From RHKX01 sp963743875 (GTDB lineage Bacteria; Actinomycetota; Thermoleophilia; Solirubrobacterales; 70-9), in the NCBI GenBank assembly GCA_963743875.1, contig CAVURM010000001.1, forward strand, positions 620,001 to 684,000: 64,000 bases of DNA, given 5' to 3'. This document shows positions 25,336-36,213 of the stretch, piece after piece. The notes beneath the pieces were generated by a model. That model saw nothing but the letters and a program-made list of their open reading frames with translations. It ran no database searches and had not been told where the DNA came from. Every line of letters starts with the position of its first letter. The stretch's first letter is position 1. The position numbers and the translations under genes are program-made.

Positions 25336-27979
25336 TTACTGGCTTTGCTTCTCCTGGCCGAGGCCGTTTTCGATCGCGATCCGCGCAGCTTCCAGGGCTT
25401 CGCCGATCCGCTCGGCGTCGCGTCCCCCGGCCTGCGCGACCTCGGGCTTGCCTCCACCTCCACCCCCAACTATGGCAGCCGCCTCGCGAACGACGTCCGC
25501 CGCCGAGAGCCCGCGCTCGATCGCCGCCGGTGCGAAGGCACCGACCAGCGAGACCTTCTCGCCGACGGTTGCGGCCAACACCACGGCGGCGTCGCCGAGA
25601 CGCGACTTGATGTCGTGGGCGGCGCCGAGCAGGGCGCGAGCGTCGCCGACCTCGCCGAGCTCGCCGACGACGACGCTGATGCCGTCGATCAGCTCGGCCG
25701 ACTCGCTCAGCTCAGACGCCCGATTGACGGCGGCCTCCGCCCCACGCTCGGCCGCCGCGGCCTCGAGCTCGCGCAGCCTGGCGGCCATCCGCCCGGCCGC
25801 CGCGACGGCGTCGCCGCGGGCGCCAAGGGCCTCACCGGCGCGGGCGAGCTCATCACTGCGTTCGCGGAACAGGTCGATCGCAGCCGGGCCCGGTGACCGC
25901 CTCGATCCGGCGCACGTTGGACGCGCTGGAACCCTCGGAGACGATCTCGAAGATGCCGATCTCGGCGGTGTTGGCGACGTGGGTGCCGCCGCAGAGCTCA
26001 CGTGAAACATCCTCGACCTGGACGACGCGGACCCAGTCGCCGTACTTCTCACCGAAGAGCGCCATCGCCCCCAGGCGCTCGGCCTCGGCCCGATCCATCT
26101 CGATCGCCCTGACCGGCGCACTCGACTTGATCCATTCGTTGACCCGGTCGCCGACGGCCGTCAGCTCCTCGGGCGAGAGCCGGGCGCCGTGGGTGAAGTC
26201 GAAGCGGAGCTTGTCCGGGCGCACCGCCGAGCCGGCCTGGCGGACGTGCGTGCCGAGCCGCTCGCGCAGAGCCGCGTGAAGGAGGTGGGTCGCCGTGTGG
26301 TTGCGCATCGTCGCGTGACGGTCGAAGTGCTCGACCGCAGCCTCGACCCGCGAGCCCGGCGCCGGGTGTACCGCCCTTGACGAGCAGCGCCTGGTCGGAG
26401 CCGACGCGATAGACGTCGACGACGTCGGCCTCGCCGCCGTCCCAGCGGATCGATCCGGAGTCGGCCACCTGGCCACCGCCCTCCGCGTAGAAGGGGCTCT
26501 CCTCGAGCTTGACCAGGACCTCGCCGTCGCCGGCCGGCGCCGCGGCCACGACCCCGGTGTTCGCGCGCAGGTCCTCGTAGCCGACGAACCGCGTGGTCGG
26601 GAGCGGAGCCGACGAAGCCGATGACCTCCTCGTGACCCCCGGACTCCCCCGCGACGCCACCGGTTCGGGCCCGCTCGCGCTGTGCCTCCATCAGCTCGTC
26701 GAAGCCCTCGTCGTCGACGCTGAGTCCGCGCTCGGCGACCAGCTCGCGGGTCAGGTCGTAGGGGAAGCCGTAGGTGTCGTGGAGCTCGAAGGCATCCTCC
26801 GCCGACGATCCACGAGGTTCCGGAAGCGTTCCGCCTCGTCCATCAGCCGGTCGAGCAGCTGGCTGCCGCGGTCGAGGGTGCGGCCGAAGCTCTCCTCCTC
26901 GGAGTTGATCCAGCGCATGATCGGCTCGCGCTCGGCGTTCAGCGCCGGGATTGACTGGAGCGAGCATCTCGATCGCCCGCTCGGCGAAGCGGCCCAGGTA
27001 GGGCGGCTCGAGGCCGAGCACGCGGCCCTGGTAGATCGCACGGCGCATGATCCGGCGCAGGACGTAGCCGCGGCGTTCGTTGGAGGGAACGACACCGTCG
27101 GCGATCAGCTGCACCGAGCCGCGCACGTGGTCGGCGATGATCCGCATCGCCCGTGTGGCAGCGGCGATCGTCGCCGTCGTAGGGGCGACCGGAGAGCTCG
27201 GCGGCGAGATCGACGAGGGGTCGCAAGAGATCGGTGTCGAAGACCGAGTCGACGCCCTGTTTGATCGCCGCCATCCGTTCGAGGCCGAGGCCCGTATCGA
27301 TGTTCTTGGCCGGCAGTTCGCTCAGCGACCCGTCCTCACCCAGGTCGTAGGCGGTGAAGACGAGGTTCCAGTATTCGAGGAAGCGATCGCTGTCGTCGCC
27401 GGGCAGATCGCTCGGAGATCCGAACGCCTCGCCACGGTCGACGTAGAGCTCCGAGCAGGGACCGCAAGGCCCCTTGGCTCCCGCCTGCCAGAAATTCTCC
27501 GAGCGCGGCAGGGGGACGATCCGGCCCTCCGGAACGCCCTGCGCCTTCCAGATCTCGATCGCCTCGGTGTCGGGGCCGAGCCCCAACTCGTCGTCGCCGC
27601 CGAACACCGTCACCCAGAGCTGCTCGGGATCGAACCCGAAGGCTCCCAGCGAGAGCTCCCAGGCGAACGCGATGGCCTCCTCCTTGAAGTAGTCGCCGAA
27701 GGCGAAGTTGCCGAGCATCTCGAAGCAGGTGAGGTGCCGCGTCGTGCTGCCGACCTCCTCGATGTCGGGCGTGCGGAAGCAGCGCTGACAGGACGTCAGC
27801 CGTGGCGCCGGCGGGGTCTCGCGACCGAGGTAATAGGGCTGGAACGGCTGCATCCCGGCCGTCGTCAGCAGGACGCTTGGATCGTCGGAGGCAGGGATCA
27901 GCGACGCCGAGGGGACGCGCAGGTGCCCGCGCTCCTCGAAGAAGGTCATGTAGGTCTCTCGAATCGCCTCCGAATTCAC
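25336..27979 (-). CDS. alaS: Alanyl-tRNA synthetase, six frameshifts as given
   Basis: About 880 aa when read across frames, normal for AlaRS. Class II motifs appear at the start (FFEERGHLRVPSASLIPASD; TSCQRCFRTPDIEEVG; HLTCFEMLGNFAFGDYF) and GLGLERMAAI for motif 3. The editing domain has HTATHLLHAALRE and the zinc-type CGGTH. The C-terminal C-Ala domain ends with VVLAATVGEKVSLVGAF and the usual GGGGGGKPEVAQAGG. Frame changes are near 27165, 26945, 26812, 26608, 26365 and 25885; five equal one added base. The gene is essential, so these are best explained as sequence errors. It heads the alaS-ruvX-mltG-aroE-pilB run. Confidence 0.95.
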
Positions 27980-28045
27980 GGCGGCGAAGGCTACGCGACC
28001 GGCGGCCGGAGCCCAACGACCCTTGCCCGGAGACTCCCCGGTTGC

Positions 28046-29500
28046 CTAGGCGATGGTCCCGTGACCGACGACCAGATCGCCGTCGCAGAGGACGGCGGTC
28101 TGGCCGGGCGCCGCCGCACGCGCCGGCAGATCGAGTTCCAGCTCGAGCCGATCGTGGAGTCCCGCCTCGACCGCTGCCCCGACCCTGCAGGCGAGCGGAC
28201 GGGATCGATAGCGCAGCTTGACCGCCCCGACGCGGTCCGCAGGACGATGAAGCACGGCGTCCCGGATCGCGACGCGGGTGGTCTGCAACTGATCGCCGGG
28301 GCCGACGATGACCCGGTTCGACGGTGCGTCGGTCGAGAGGACGTAGAGCGGAACCGGCGAGGCCAGGCCGATGCCCTTGCGCTGCCCGACCGTGAACCGG
28401 TGGTGTCCGGGATGAGTGCCGAGCACCTCGCCGCCGGCATCGGTGATCTCACCCTCGCGATCCACGAGGCCGCCGTGGCGGGCCAGGAAGCCGGCCTTGC
28501 CCTCGCCCGCGAGGAAGCACAGGTCCTGGCTCTCGGCCCGATCGGCCACGGGGAGGCCGGCCTCGCGAGCAAGCTCACGGACGTGGGGCTTGTCGATGCC
28601 GCCGAGCGGGAAGCGCAGGCGCCCCAGGGCATGCGGCGAGAGGCCGGCGAGCATGTAGGTCTGATCCTTGGCCGGATCGGCGGCGGCGGTGAGGAGCGCC
28701 CCGGCCCCGTCGTCGGAGAGTCGCGCGTAGTGCCCGGTCGCCAGCGCACTCGCCCCGAGCCGCTCGGCGATCTCGATCATCGGCTCGATCCGCACCCGGC
28801 CGTTGCATCGCACGCAGGGATTGGGGGTCACCCCCGCGGCGTAGCCCTCGAGGAACGGCTCCACGACCCCGGCCCGGAAGGCATCCCGGAGGTCGACCGT
28901 GAGATGCGGGATCCCCTGGGAGTGGGCCACGGAGCGCGCGACCCGGACCGCGTCCGCCGAACAGCAGCTGCGCTCGCCGTCATTCGCCGGATCCGACCAG
29001 AGTTCGAGGGTGACCGCGAAGACTTCGGCGCCGCGCTCGATCTCCCGCAGAGCGGCGACCGCGCTGTCGACCCCACCGCTGACTGCGACCAGCACCCGCT
29101 CGGCCCCATCGGCGGGCGGCTCGAGGATCTGCCCCGCAGTGGTCGCCACCGCCACACCAAGCGCCCGGTGCAATGCCTCGGCGGCGAGATCGGCCGCATG
29201 GGCTCCCACCGGACTGAGGCCGCCGAGCTCCGCCGAGATCGCCCCGGCGTCGATCAGCGCCGCCTCGCGCAGACCCGCCCCGTCCGCCAGCTCCGCAACC
29301 GCCGCCGACGAGGCCCGGGCGGCCGCACACCCTGAGCCCGTCCGGCGAACATCAGTGACCCGTCCGCCCTCGAGCCGCAACGAGATCCCGATCAGGTCCC
29401 CACAGGCGGCGCCGCCGGCTCTCCCACGGGCCGATCCAGGCGCGGGCTCCCCCAGCCGCGAGTCGTCGTCCAGATAGGCCTCGAGGGCATCGACATTCAC
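28046..29500 (-). CDS. mnmA: IscU/NifU-like domain fused to tRNA-uridine 2-sulfurtransferase MnmA
   Basis: 484 aa, about 120 longer than usual MnmA. Residues 1-115 match the IscU/NifU-N scaffold: ACGD and SGCAAARASS supply two of the three cluster cysteines, but the third position reads GAHAA instead of HC. From about residue 135 comes MnmA: PP-loop VAVSGGVDSAVAA, TPNPCVRCN with the first catalytic Cys, ALATGHYARL, and ESQDLCFLAGEG with the second catalytic Cys, then the C-terminal barrel. It thiolates U34 of Lys, Glu and Gln tRNAs. The frame is uninterrupted, so the fusion is real as given. It is 66 bp upstream of alaS in the same direction. Confidence 0.92.
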   Translation of the reverse strand: MNVDALEAYLDDDSRLGEPAPGSARGRAGGAACGDLIGISLRLEGGRVTDVRRTGSGCAAARASSAAVAELADGAGLREAALIDAGAISAELGGLSPVGAHAADLAAEALHRALGVAVATTAGQILEPPADGAERVLVAVSGGVDSAVAALREIERGAEVFAVTLELWSDPANDGERSCCSADAVRVARSVAHSQGIPHLTVDLRDAFRAGVVEPFLEGYAAGVTPNPCVRCNGRVRIEPMIEIAERLGASALATGHYARLSDDGAGALLTAAADPAKDQTYMLAGLSPHALGRLRFPLGGIDKPHVRELAREAGLPVADRAESQDLCFLAGEGKAGFLARHGGLVDREGEITDAGGEVLGTHPGHHRFTVGQRKGIGLASPVPLYVLSTDAPSNRVIVGPGDQLQTTRVAIRDAVLHRPADRVGAVKLRYRSRPLACRVGAAVEAGLHDRLELELDLPARAAAPGQTAVLCDGDLVVGHGTIA

Positions 29501-29713
29501 GGCGCAAAGGGTAGCCAGGGGAATTCCACGAGAGGGGGCGAGTGGTGGAGGCCACGCCTCCGCACTTCGTGCTGAGTGTCGGCGCGACCTCCACCACTCG
29601 CCCCTTCATGGAGACGCGAAGGATGGTGAACCCGAAGAAACGCACCCTCCAGGTACGGAACTAGGGTTCATCCGACAAGTCCTCGGCAGGCCAGGCCTAC
29701 CGCAGACCCCGAC
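29501..29713. repeat. Intergenic region with a perfect 17-bp inverted repeat
   Basis: Arms at 29535-29551 (GGGGCGAGTGGTGGAGG) and 29588-29604 pair perfectly around a 36-bp spacer that itself holds GCAC-TTC-GTGC. Downstream, CCTCGGCAGGCCAGGCCTAC (29681-29700) matches the dispersed motif seen at 1005-1137. No coding sequence is seen. The dyad may terminate the upstream gene's transcript before mnmA. Confidence 0.65.
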
Positions 29714-30367
29714 CTACGGGTAGGCGGAGATCTGCTTGCCCTTGTAGACCGCGTCGTCGATCGCCTGATTGACGCTGCGGGCGCCACGGAAGCCGTAGGA
29801 GACTGAGGCGGTCGGCACTGAGCCGGTGAGCTTGCGCGGGCGGATCACGACGAGGGCCGGGACGCGACTTACCGAGACGCCGGCGGTGACGCGCGAGTAA
29901 TCGGCGATGTCGCGTACGTCGACGATGAAGACCTCGACGTCGTCGCGAGAGCGCAGCGCCTTGGTGTAGGCCTCGACCTTCTTGTCGGAAATTCCCTTGG
30001 GGTCGATCACGAGCAACGCGATCGTCTTATTCTTCGCAAAGGCGACGAGCAGGTCCCTGGGCAGGCCCTCGGACGGCAACAGGCCGTCGGCGACCGTGCC
30101 GCCCTCGGCGCCCGAAGGCGCTGCGGCTGCGGCAGGATCCTCGACCGCGGGGGCCGGCGTCTCGGTCGGCACGACCGCGGCCGGGGTCGAGTCGGCGGGA
30201 GCGGGCGTGGAGTCGGCCGCCGCCGCCGCAGCGGGATCGGCGGTCGAAGTGGCAGCGGGTTCGTCCTTCTTCAGTACGGACGTGAAGAGGATGAACGCGA
30301 ATACGACAGAGGCGATGCCGAGCACCGCGAGTTGGACGACCGGATTCTCGTTGATGGCCTTCCTCAT
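29714..30367 (-). CDS. Membrane-anchored thioredoxin-like protein
   Basis: 217 aa. One N-terminal helix (VVQLAVLGIASVVFAFILFTSVL) is followed by a 60-residue Ala/Pro/Thr-rich spacer and a thioredoxin-like domain from about residue 95: LLVAFAKNKTIALLVIDPKG, VEVFIVDVRDIADYSRVTAGV and the cis-Pro-type VSRVPALVVIRP. There is no CxxC, so it is not a classical disulfide enzyme. The domain should face outside. Nothing adjacent pins down a role. It overlaps by 4 bp a possible 61-codon ORF upstream (30364-30549). Confidence 0.7.
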   Translation of the reverse strand: MRKAINENPVVQLAVLGIASVVFAFILFTSVLKKDEPAATSTADPAAAAAADSTPAPADSTPAAVVPTETPAPAVEDPAAAAAPSGAEGGTVADGLLPSEGLPRDLLVAFAKNKTIALLVIDPKGISDKKVEAYTKALRSRDDVEVFIVDVRDIADYSRVTAGVSVSRVPALVVIRPRKLTGSVPTASVSYGFRGARSVNQAIDDAVYKGKQISAYP

Positions 30368-30624
30368 CGGGACCCACCGAGATGGCGAACGAGAATCATG
30401 GGCTCCAATTCGCCGGTGCCGCCCGGCTTCTGAACCCTGAAATACAGGGGGGAATCTGCCAGTACACCCACGGGCGCACCGGACAACGACTCCCTAGCCA
30501 ATCGTGTTGGTTCACAATTAGGACGGCTGTCGAACGAACTCGAACCCATGGGGAAGCTACCACGGAGATTCGACCGACTGGAGCAAAACCTTGAGCGCCC
30601 CCGGACGGCGGGCGGCTACGTGCA
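30368..30624. other. Leader/intergenic region upstream of the thioredoxin-like gene
   Basis: It contains an open frame of 61 codons on the minus strand (stop at 30364) ending FRVQKPGGTGELEPMILVRH that overlaps the next ATG as ATGA. Length and composition do not prove it is coding. A small hairpin (CCCTG-AAATA-CAGGG, 30434-30448) is present. I find no riboswitch consensus here. Confidence 0.3.
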
Positions 30625-31001
30625 TCAGGATTCGAAGGCCGCCAGGCCGATCTCGGGGTCGTCATCGACCCGCAGCGAGCGCAGAAGATCGGCCTCGAAC
30701 CCCAACGTCAGGGCAATCGGCGAGCTGTCGCCGAGCTCACCGCTGTCGCGCCATACGTACTCGACATCTCCCAGGATCAGTACCGAATCGCCGCGCGTCC
30801 GCTCCGTCCGAATCGAGTAGAGGCGATCGATGTGGTCGTATTGCTTGGCTGCCCAGGCAGCGACCTGCTCCGGCCCCGAGTAAACGTTGCGCCCGGTCGT
30901 GAGTTCGACATCGGGGTGAAGCAGCGGCTTGATCAGGGTCGGATCCTGGGAGTTGATCGCAGCTATCGCCGCCGCGGCCAGCTCGGCCCGGTCGGCGCCG
31001 C

Positions 31002-31005
<4 letters not shown>
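30625..31005 (-). CDS. NTF2-like (SnoaL-type) protein
   Basis: 126 aa, intact. The cone-shaped NTF2 fold is suggested by the N-terminal helix pair (AAIAAINSQDPTLIKPLLHPDVELTT) and the alternating strands that follow (SGPEQVAAWAAKQYD, SVLILGDVEYVW, IALTLGFEADLLRSLRVDDD). Such proteins act as ketosteroid-isomerase-like enzymes or small ligand-binding subunits; nothing here identifies a substrate. The ATG overlaps the aspS stop by 4 bp, so it is co-translated with aspS. Confidence 0.75.
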
Positions 31006-32810
<1,805 letters not shown>

Positions 32811-32835
32811 GGTCGGGGAGTGTTTCAGAGGCCAG

Positions 32836-34098
32836 TCAGCCGGCCGCGGCCGTCAGCTCGCCGACCAGCGTCGCGAGGTCCGCATCGCGCTGCTCGCCGC
32901 GGTCCATCTCGCGCAGCTTCGCCGAGCCGTCGGCCTCTAGGATCACGGCGTGGCGGGCTCCGGAGCGCCCCGCCTGCTTCATCTGGCCCTTGAAGCTGCG
33001 ACCGGCGAGATCGAGATCCGCTCCGAGCCCGGCGGCGCGCAGCTCATCGACGAGGGCGAATGCCCGCTCCCGGCCGGGGGGCCCTTCCGCGGCGACGACG
33101 AAGACGTCGATCCCGCTCGCCGCAGGTGAGTCCTTCATCGCCAGCAGGATCCGCTCGACCCCGGCGGCCCATCCGGCAGCCGGCGTCGGCGGTCCGCCGA
33201 GCAGCTCGACGAGGCCGTCGTATCGCCCGCCGCCCCCGACGCCGGACTGGGCGCCGAGGCGACCGCAGTCGAACTCGAAGACGGTGCGGTTGTAATAGTC
33301 GAGGCCGCGGACGAGGGTTCCGTCGAGCGCGTAGTCGACACCGGACGAATCGAGCAGGGCGCGGACCTCGGCGAAGTGCTCGGCATCGGCGCCGGCCAGT
33401 CGGTCCAGCATTCGCGGGGCGTCCTCCATCACGGAGCGGGTACCCGCGTGATCGGAGTCGAAGGCGCGCATCGGGTTGGAGTCGATCCGGCTGCGAACGT
33501 CGTCGGAGAGCTCGGCCTCACGTCCGCGCAGATAGGTCCGCAGCTCCTCGCGGTAGTCCCTGCGAGCCTCGCTGGAGCCGAGCGAGGCGAGGCGAAGCTG
33601 GAGATCTTCGATCCCGAGGTCGCGCATGATCCGGTCCGCGAGGATGATCAGCTCGGCATCGACGAGCGGCGAGTCGGAGCCGATCGCCTCGGCGCCGATC
33701 TGATTGAACTGGCGGAAGCGCCCCTCCTGAGGTCGCTCATAGCGGAAGTAGGGACCCTGGTACCAGAGCTTCACCGGCTGCGGCAGCTTGTGCATACCGT
33801 GCTCGACGTAGGCACGGCAGACCGGCGCCGTCCCCTCGGGCCGGAGCGTGATCGAGCGGCCGCCCTGGTCGGTGAACGTGAACATCTCCTTGCGAACGAT
33901 GTCGGTGGAGTCCCCCACCCCGCGCTCGAACAGGTCCGTGCTCTCGAAGGCCGGCGTCTCGATCCGGCCGTAGCCTGCGGCGGCGAGCCTGGTGGCGGTG
34001 GCATGGGTGATCGCCGAGCGCGCCGGCTCGTCGTCAGGGAGCACGTCGAAGGTGCCCTTGGGCGCCTGCTGTTTGGACGGCCTCGGCTTCGCGGTCAT
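32836..34098 (-). CDS. hisS: Histidyl-tRNA synthetase
   Basis: 420 aa, intact. It opens with APKGTFDVLPDDEP. Motif 2 lies in YFRYERPQEGRFRQFNQIGA. The histidine-specific motif appears as LVRGLDYYNRTVFEFD, and motif 3 as GWAAGVERIL. The C-terminal HGTP anticodon domain runs from about residue 325. It charges tRNA-His in the cytosol and is first in hisS-aspS-NTF2. Confidence 0.97.
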   Translation of the reverse strand: MTAKPRPSKQQAPKGTFDVLPDDEPARSAITHATATRLAAAGYGRIETPAFESTDLFERGVGDSTDIVRKEMFTFTDQGGRSITLRPEGTAPVCRAYVEHGMHKLPQPVKLWYQGPYFRYERPQEGRFRQFNQIGAEAIGSDSPLVDAELIILADRIMRDLGIEDLQLRLASLGSSEARRDYREELRTYLRGREAELSDDVRSRIDSNPMRAFDSDHAGTRSVMEDAPRMLDRLAGADAEHFAEVRALLDSSGVDYALDGTLVRGLDYYNRTVFEFDCGRLGAQSGVGGGGRYDGLVELLGGPPTPAAGWAAGVERILLAMKDSPAASGIDVFVVAAEGPPGRERAFALVDELRAAGLGADLDLAGRSFKGQMKQAGRSGARHAVILEADGSAKLREMDRGEQRDADLATLVGELTAAAG

Positions 34099-34154
34099 GA
34101 GTTCGATCCCGACCTTAGAGGCTCAGAGCGCGGTCGCGGGCAAACGGGCCGAAA

Positions 34155-34799
34155 CTACGAACCCGCCGGAAGCCGAGCGAGAAACGGGTTCGATGCGAGC
34201 TCCCGCTCCAGCGTCGTCTGTCCCATGTGCCCGGGGAGGACGGCGGTCTCGGGCGGGTGGGCATCGACGAGCAGCTGCAGGCTCTGGGCCAGCGTCGCCC
34301 AGTCGCCGCCCGGGAGATCCACTCGTCCGACCGAGCCCTGAAAGAGGACGTCGCCGCTGATCAACGCCGCCTCGTCGGGGATCGAATAGGTCAGGTGCCC
34401 GATGCTGTGGCCGGGGGTGAACAGAACGTCGATTTCGAAGCCGGCGAGCTCGAGGTGTTCGCCCCCCGCAAGGGTCTCGTCAGCGTCGTAGCCCTCGTAG
34501 GGACCGATTCCGGGGATCGGGGTGAAGGCCATGATGTCGGCGAGCATCGGGACCTCGAGAACCGGGCAGTAGACGGTTGCGCCGGTCTCACGGGCCACCG
34601 GGGCGACCGCGCCCACGTGGTCGACGTGGGTGTGGGTCAACAGGATGGCCTCGACGTCGACACCGAGTTCGTCGATCGCGGCCAGGAGTCGCGGAGCCTC
34701 GTCGCCAGGATCCACGACGAGGGCCTTGTCGGAGCCGTCGCGGCGAAGGATGTAGGTGTTCTCGGCGAACGGCCCGACGGTGAAGCTGCGGACGTCCAT
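34155..34799 (-). CDS. Glyoxalase-II-like metallo-beta-lactamase-fold hydrolase
   Basis: 214 aa. TVGPFAENTYIL at the start and the metal motif LTHTHVDHVG (HxHxDH) are followed by FTPGHSIGHLTY, ISGDVLFQGSVGR and the final His in VLPGHMG, a complete di-metal site. It belongs to the YcbL-like short group lacking the C-terminal glyoxalase-II helix domain. It probably hydrolyses thioesters. It lies 56 bp upstream of hisS, the frequent bacterial neighbourhood. Confidence 0.9.
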   Translation of the reverse strand: MDVRSFTVGPFAENTYILRRDGSDKALVVDPGDEAPRLLAAIDELGVDVEAILLTHTHVDHVGAVAPVARETGATVYCPVLEVPMLADIMAFTPIPGIGPYEGYDADETLAGGEHLELAGFEIDVLFTPGHSIGHLTYSIPDEAALISGDVLFQGSVGRVDLPGGDWATLAQSLQLLVDAHPPETAVLPGHMGQTTLERELASNPFLARLPAGS

Positions 34800-34807
34800 C
34801 CGGAACC

Positions 34808-35212
34808 TCAGTCGCCCTTCTGACTCCGTTGCGCCTCGCGCTCCCGCTGCAGCTTCATCTTCCGGCGCGTGTAGAAGTACTGCTCGGTGTAGAAGCCGAG
34901 CGGCACGTAGATGATCGCGGCGACGATGGTCAGGATGATCGCGCTGGCAATCGGCTGGCCGAAGAGGAGGGAGACGGGAAACAGGAACGCCGCGAAGAGG
35001 AGCCCTCGGGTGGTGGCGCCCTTCCAGGTCGGCGGCTGATCGCGGCGATCGATGCGGGGGCCGCCGCGTCCCGCCTTACCGCCGCCGCGACGGCTCTTGG
35101 CCTGGGCCATCGCCTCCTGGCGACTGCGCGGCCGGCCGGTGGAACGGCGACTGACGCTCCCGGTCTGGGTGCCTCGGTGCTTGCGGTGGCGGCGTTTGGC
35201 GTTGCCCGGCAT
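34808..35212 (-). CDS. Small conserved membrane protein with basic N-terminus
   Basis: 134 aa from the ATG at 35212 (MPGNAKRRHRKHRGTQTGS). The longer in-frame extension to 35734 runs under the formimidoyltransferase gene and is rejected. The first about 65 residues are Arg/Lys/Gly-rich and probably bind nucleic acid or phospholipid. Two helices follow (GLLFAAFLFPVSLLF and IASAIILTIVAAIIYVPLGF), then a basic C-terminal tail. I do not recognise a named family. It is upstream of the MBL-hisS-aspS run with 8-bp spacing. Confidence 0.75.
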   Translation of the reverse strand: MPGNAKRRHRKHRGTQTGSVSRRSTGRPRSRQEAMAQAKSRRGGGKAGRGGPRIDRRDQPPTWKGATTRGLLFAAFLFPVSLLFGQPIASAIILTIVAAIIYVPLGFYTEQYFYTRRKMKLQREREAQRSQKGD

Positions 35213-35294
35213 GAGTGCCGGCAGGGTAGTTGATCGGAGCGTAATCACGACGCGCAGCCGCCCGGGGCAGTGCCCTCCGAGCCGCGCGGTCGGC

Positions 35295-36200
35295 TCAGGC
35301 TGAAGCCAGGCGTGCCTCGATCGTCCGCGTCCTCGGAACCTCGCCCGCGATCGGCACCTCATCGGGATAACCCTCGAGAGCCGCCTCGGGAACGAGGCCC
35401 ACGAGCTCCCCCGCGACGGGTTTGCCGCCGTGCGGAGCGGCCAGCCGCTGCGTGGCAGCCACCACCTCGGCGAGCGGGATCGCGATCGGATCGTGGACGT
35501 TCGTTGAGATCTGAATCCGCCCGGGCGCGAGCTCGATCGCGATCGCCCGGACCCCGGGCAGGCCGCCGCCGGATTCGCGCAGGCCGGCGGCGATCGCCCG
35601 TCCGGCCTCCAGCGACGCCCCGGCCTCGAGCTCGAGGTTGAACGCCGCCAGCGGCGCCCGGGCCGTGACCAACACCCCGCCCGCGGTCGGATGAAGCCGG
35701 TCCGGGCCGAAGTCGGGCTCGAGCTCGTTCTCACTCATACGGCGCCCGAGCTCGACGTGGCCGCCGCGCCGGAAGTAGGCGCGCTCCGACCGCTCCGGCG
35801 AGGTCGCGAGGTCGCCGTAGAGGAAGACGGGCAATCCGATCGACCCAAGCTGCTCGGCCACGGCCATCGCCGCCTCCTCGGCGCGGGGGCGCAGCGACGG
35901 TTCGGCCCAGACGATCGGACAGACGTCGAGCGAACCGATCCGCGGGTGGGCCCCCTCCTGGCGACCGATGTCGATCCGCTCGACCGCGAGCCCGGCCAGT
36001 TCGTTGAGCGCTCGCAGCAACGGAGCGTCTTCGCCTGCCAGCGTGTAGACGGTGCGATTGTGGACCGCATCGGATTGCTCGTCGAGCAAGACCACCGGGT
36101 CGATGACGAAGCTCTCCCGGAGGTGCTTCATCACTCCCTGCTCCGAGCCGTCGGAGACGTTCGGAACCGCGAGCAGTCGCTTATCGGCAGTTGACGACAA
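35295..36200 (-). CDS. ftcD: Glutamate formimidoyltransferase
   Basis: 301 aa, intact and of single-domain length (no cyclodeaminase part). The N-terminus LLAVPNVSDGSEQGV and the segment AVHNRTVYTLAG are family motifs. Further matches are GAHPRIGSLDVCPIVW and VLVTARAPLAAFNLEL. It transfers the formimidoyl group from formimidoglutamate to tetrahydrofolate at the end of histidine degradation. No hut genes are in the window, so its supply of substrate is not shown. Confidence 0.93.
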   Translation of the reverse strand: MSSTADKRLLAVPNVSDGSEQGVMKHLRESFVIDPVVLLDEQSDAVHNRTVYTLAGEDAPLLRALNELAGLAVERIDIGRQEGAHPRIGSLDVCPIVWAEPSLRPRAEEAAMAVAEQLGSIGLPVFLYGDLATSPERSERAYFRRGGHVELGRRMSENELEPDFGPDRLHPTAGGVLVTARAPLAAFNLELEAGASLEAGRAIAAGLRESGGGLPGVRAIAIELAPGRIQISTNVHDPIAIPLAEVVAATQRLAAPHGGKPVAGELVGLVPEAALEGYPDEVPIAGEVPRTRTIEARLASA

Positions 36201-36213
36201 CGGGCTCAGCCGC

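Noticed and set aside
25336..27979. alaS as a pseudogene or a case of programmed frameshifting
   Set aside because: Six shifts in one essential gene with intact motifs and no slippery sites seen; other genes nearby have the same kind of break. Base errors are simpler.
27080..29335. 751-codon open frame on the plus strand
   Set aside because: Antisense to alaS and mnmA, no recognisable domain, composition typical of a GC-rich shadow frame.
30368..30624. A second c-di-GMP or other riboswitch upstream of the thioredoxin-like gene
   Set aside because: No GGGCAAAC, GCAAAGCC or other known aptamer core is present.
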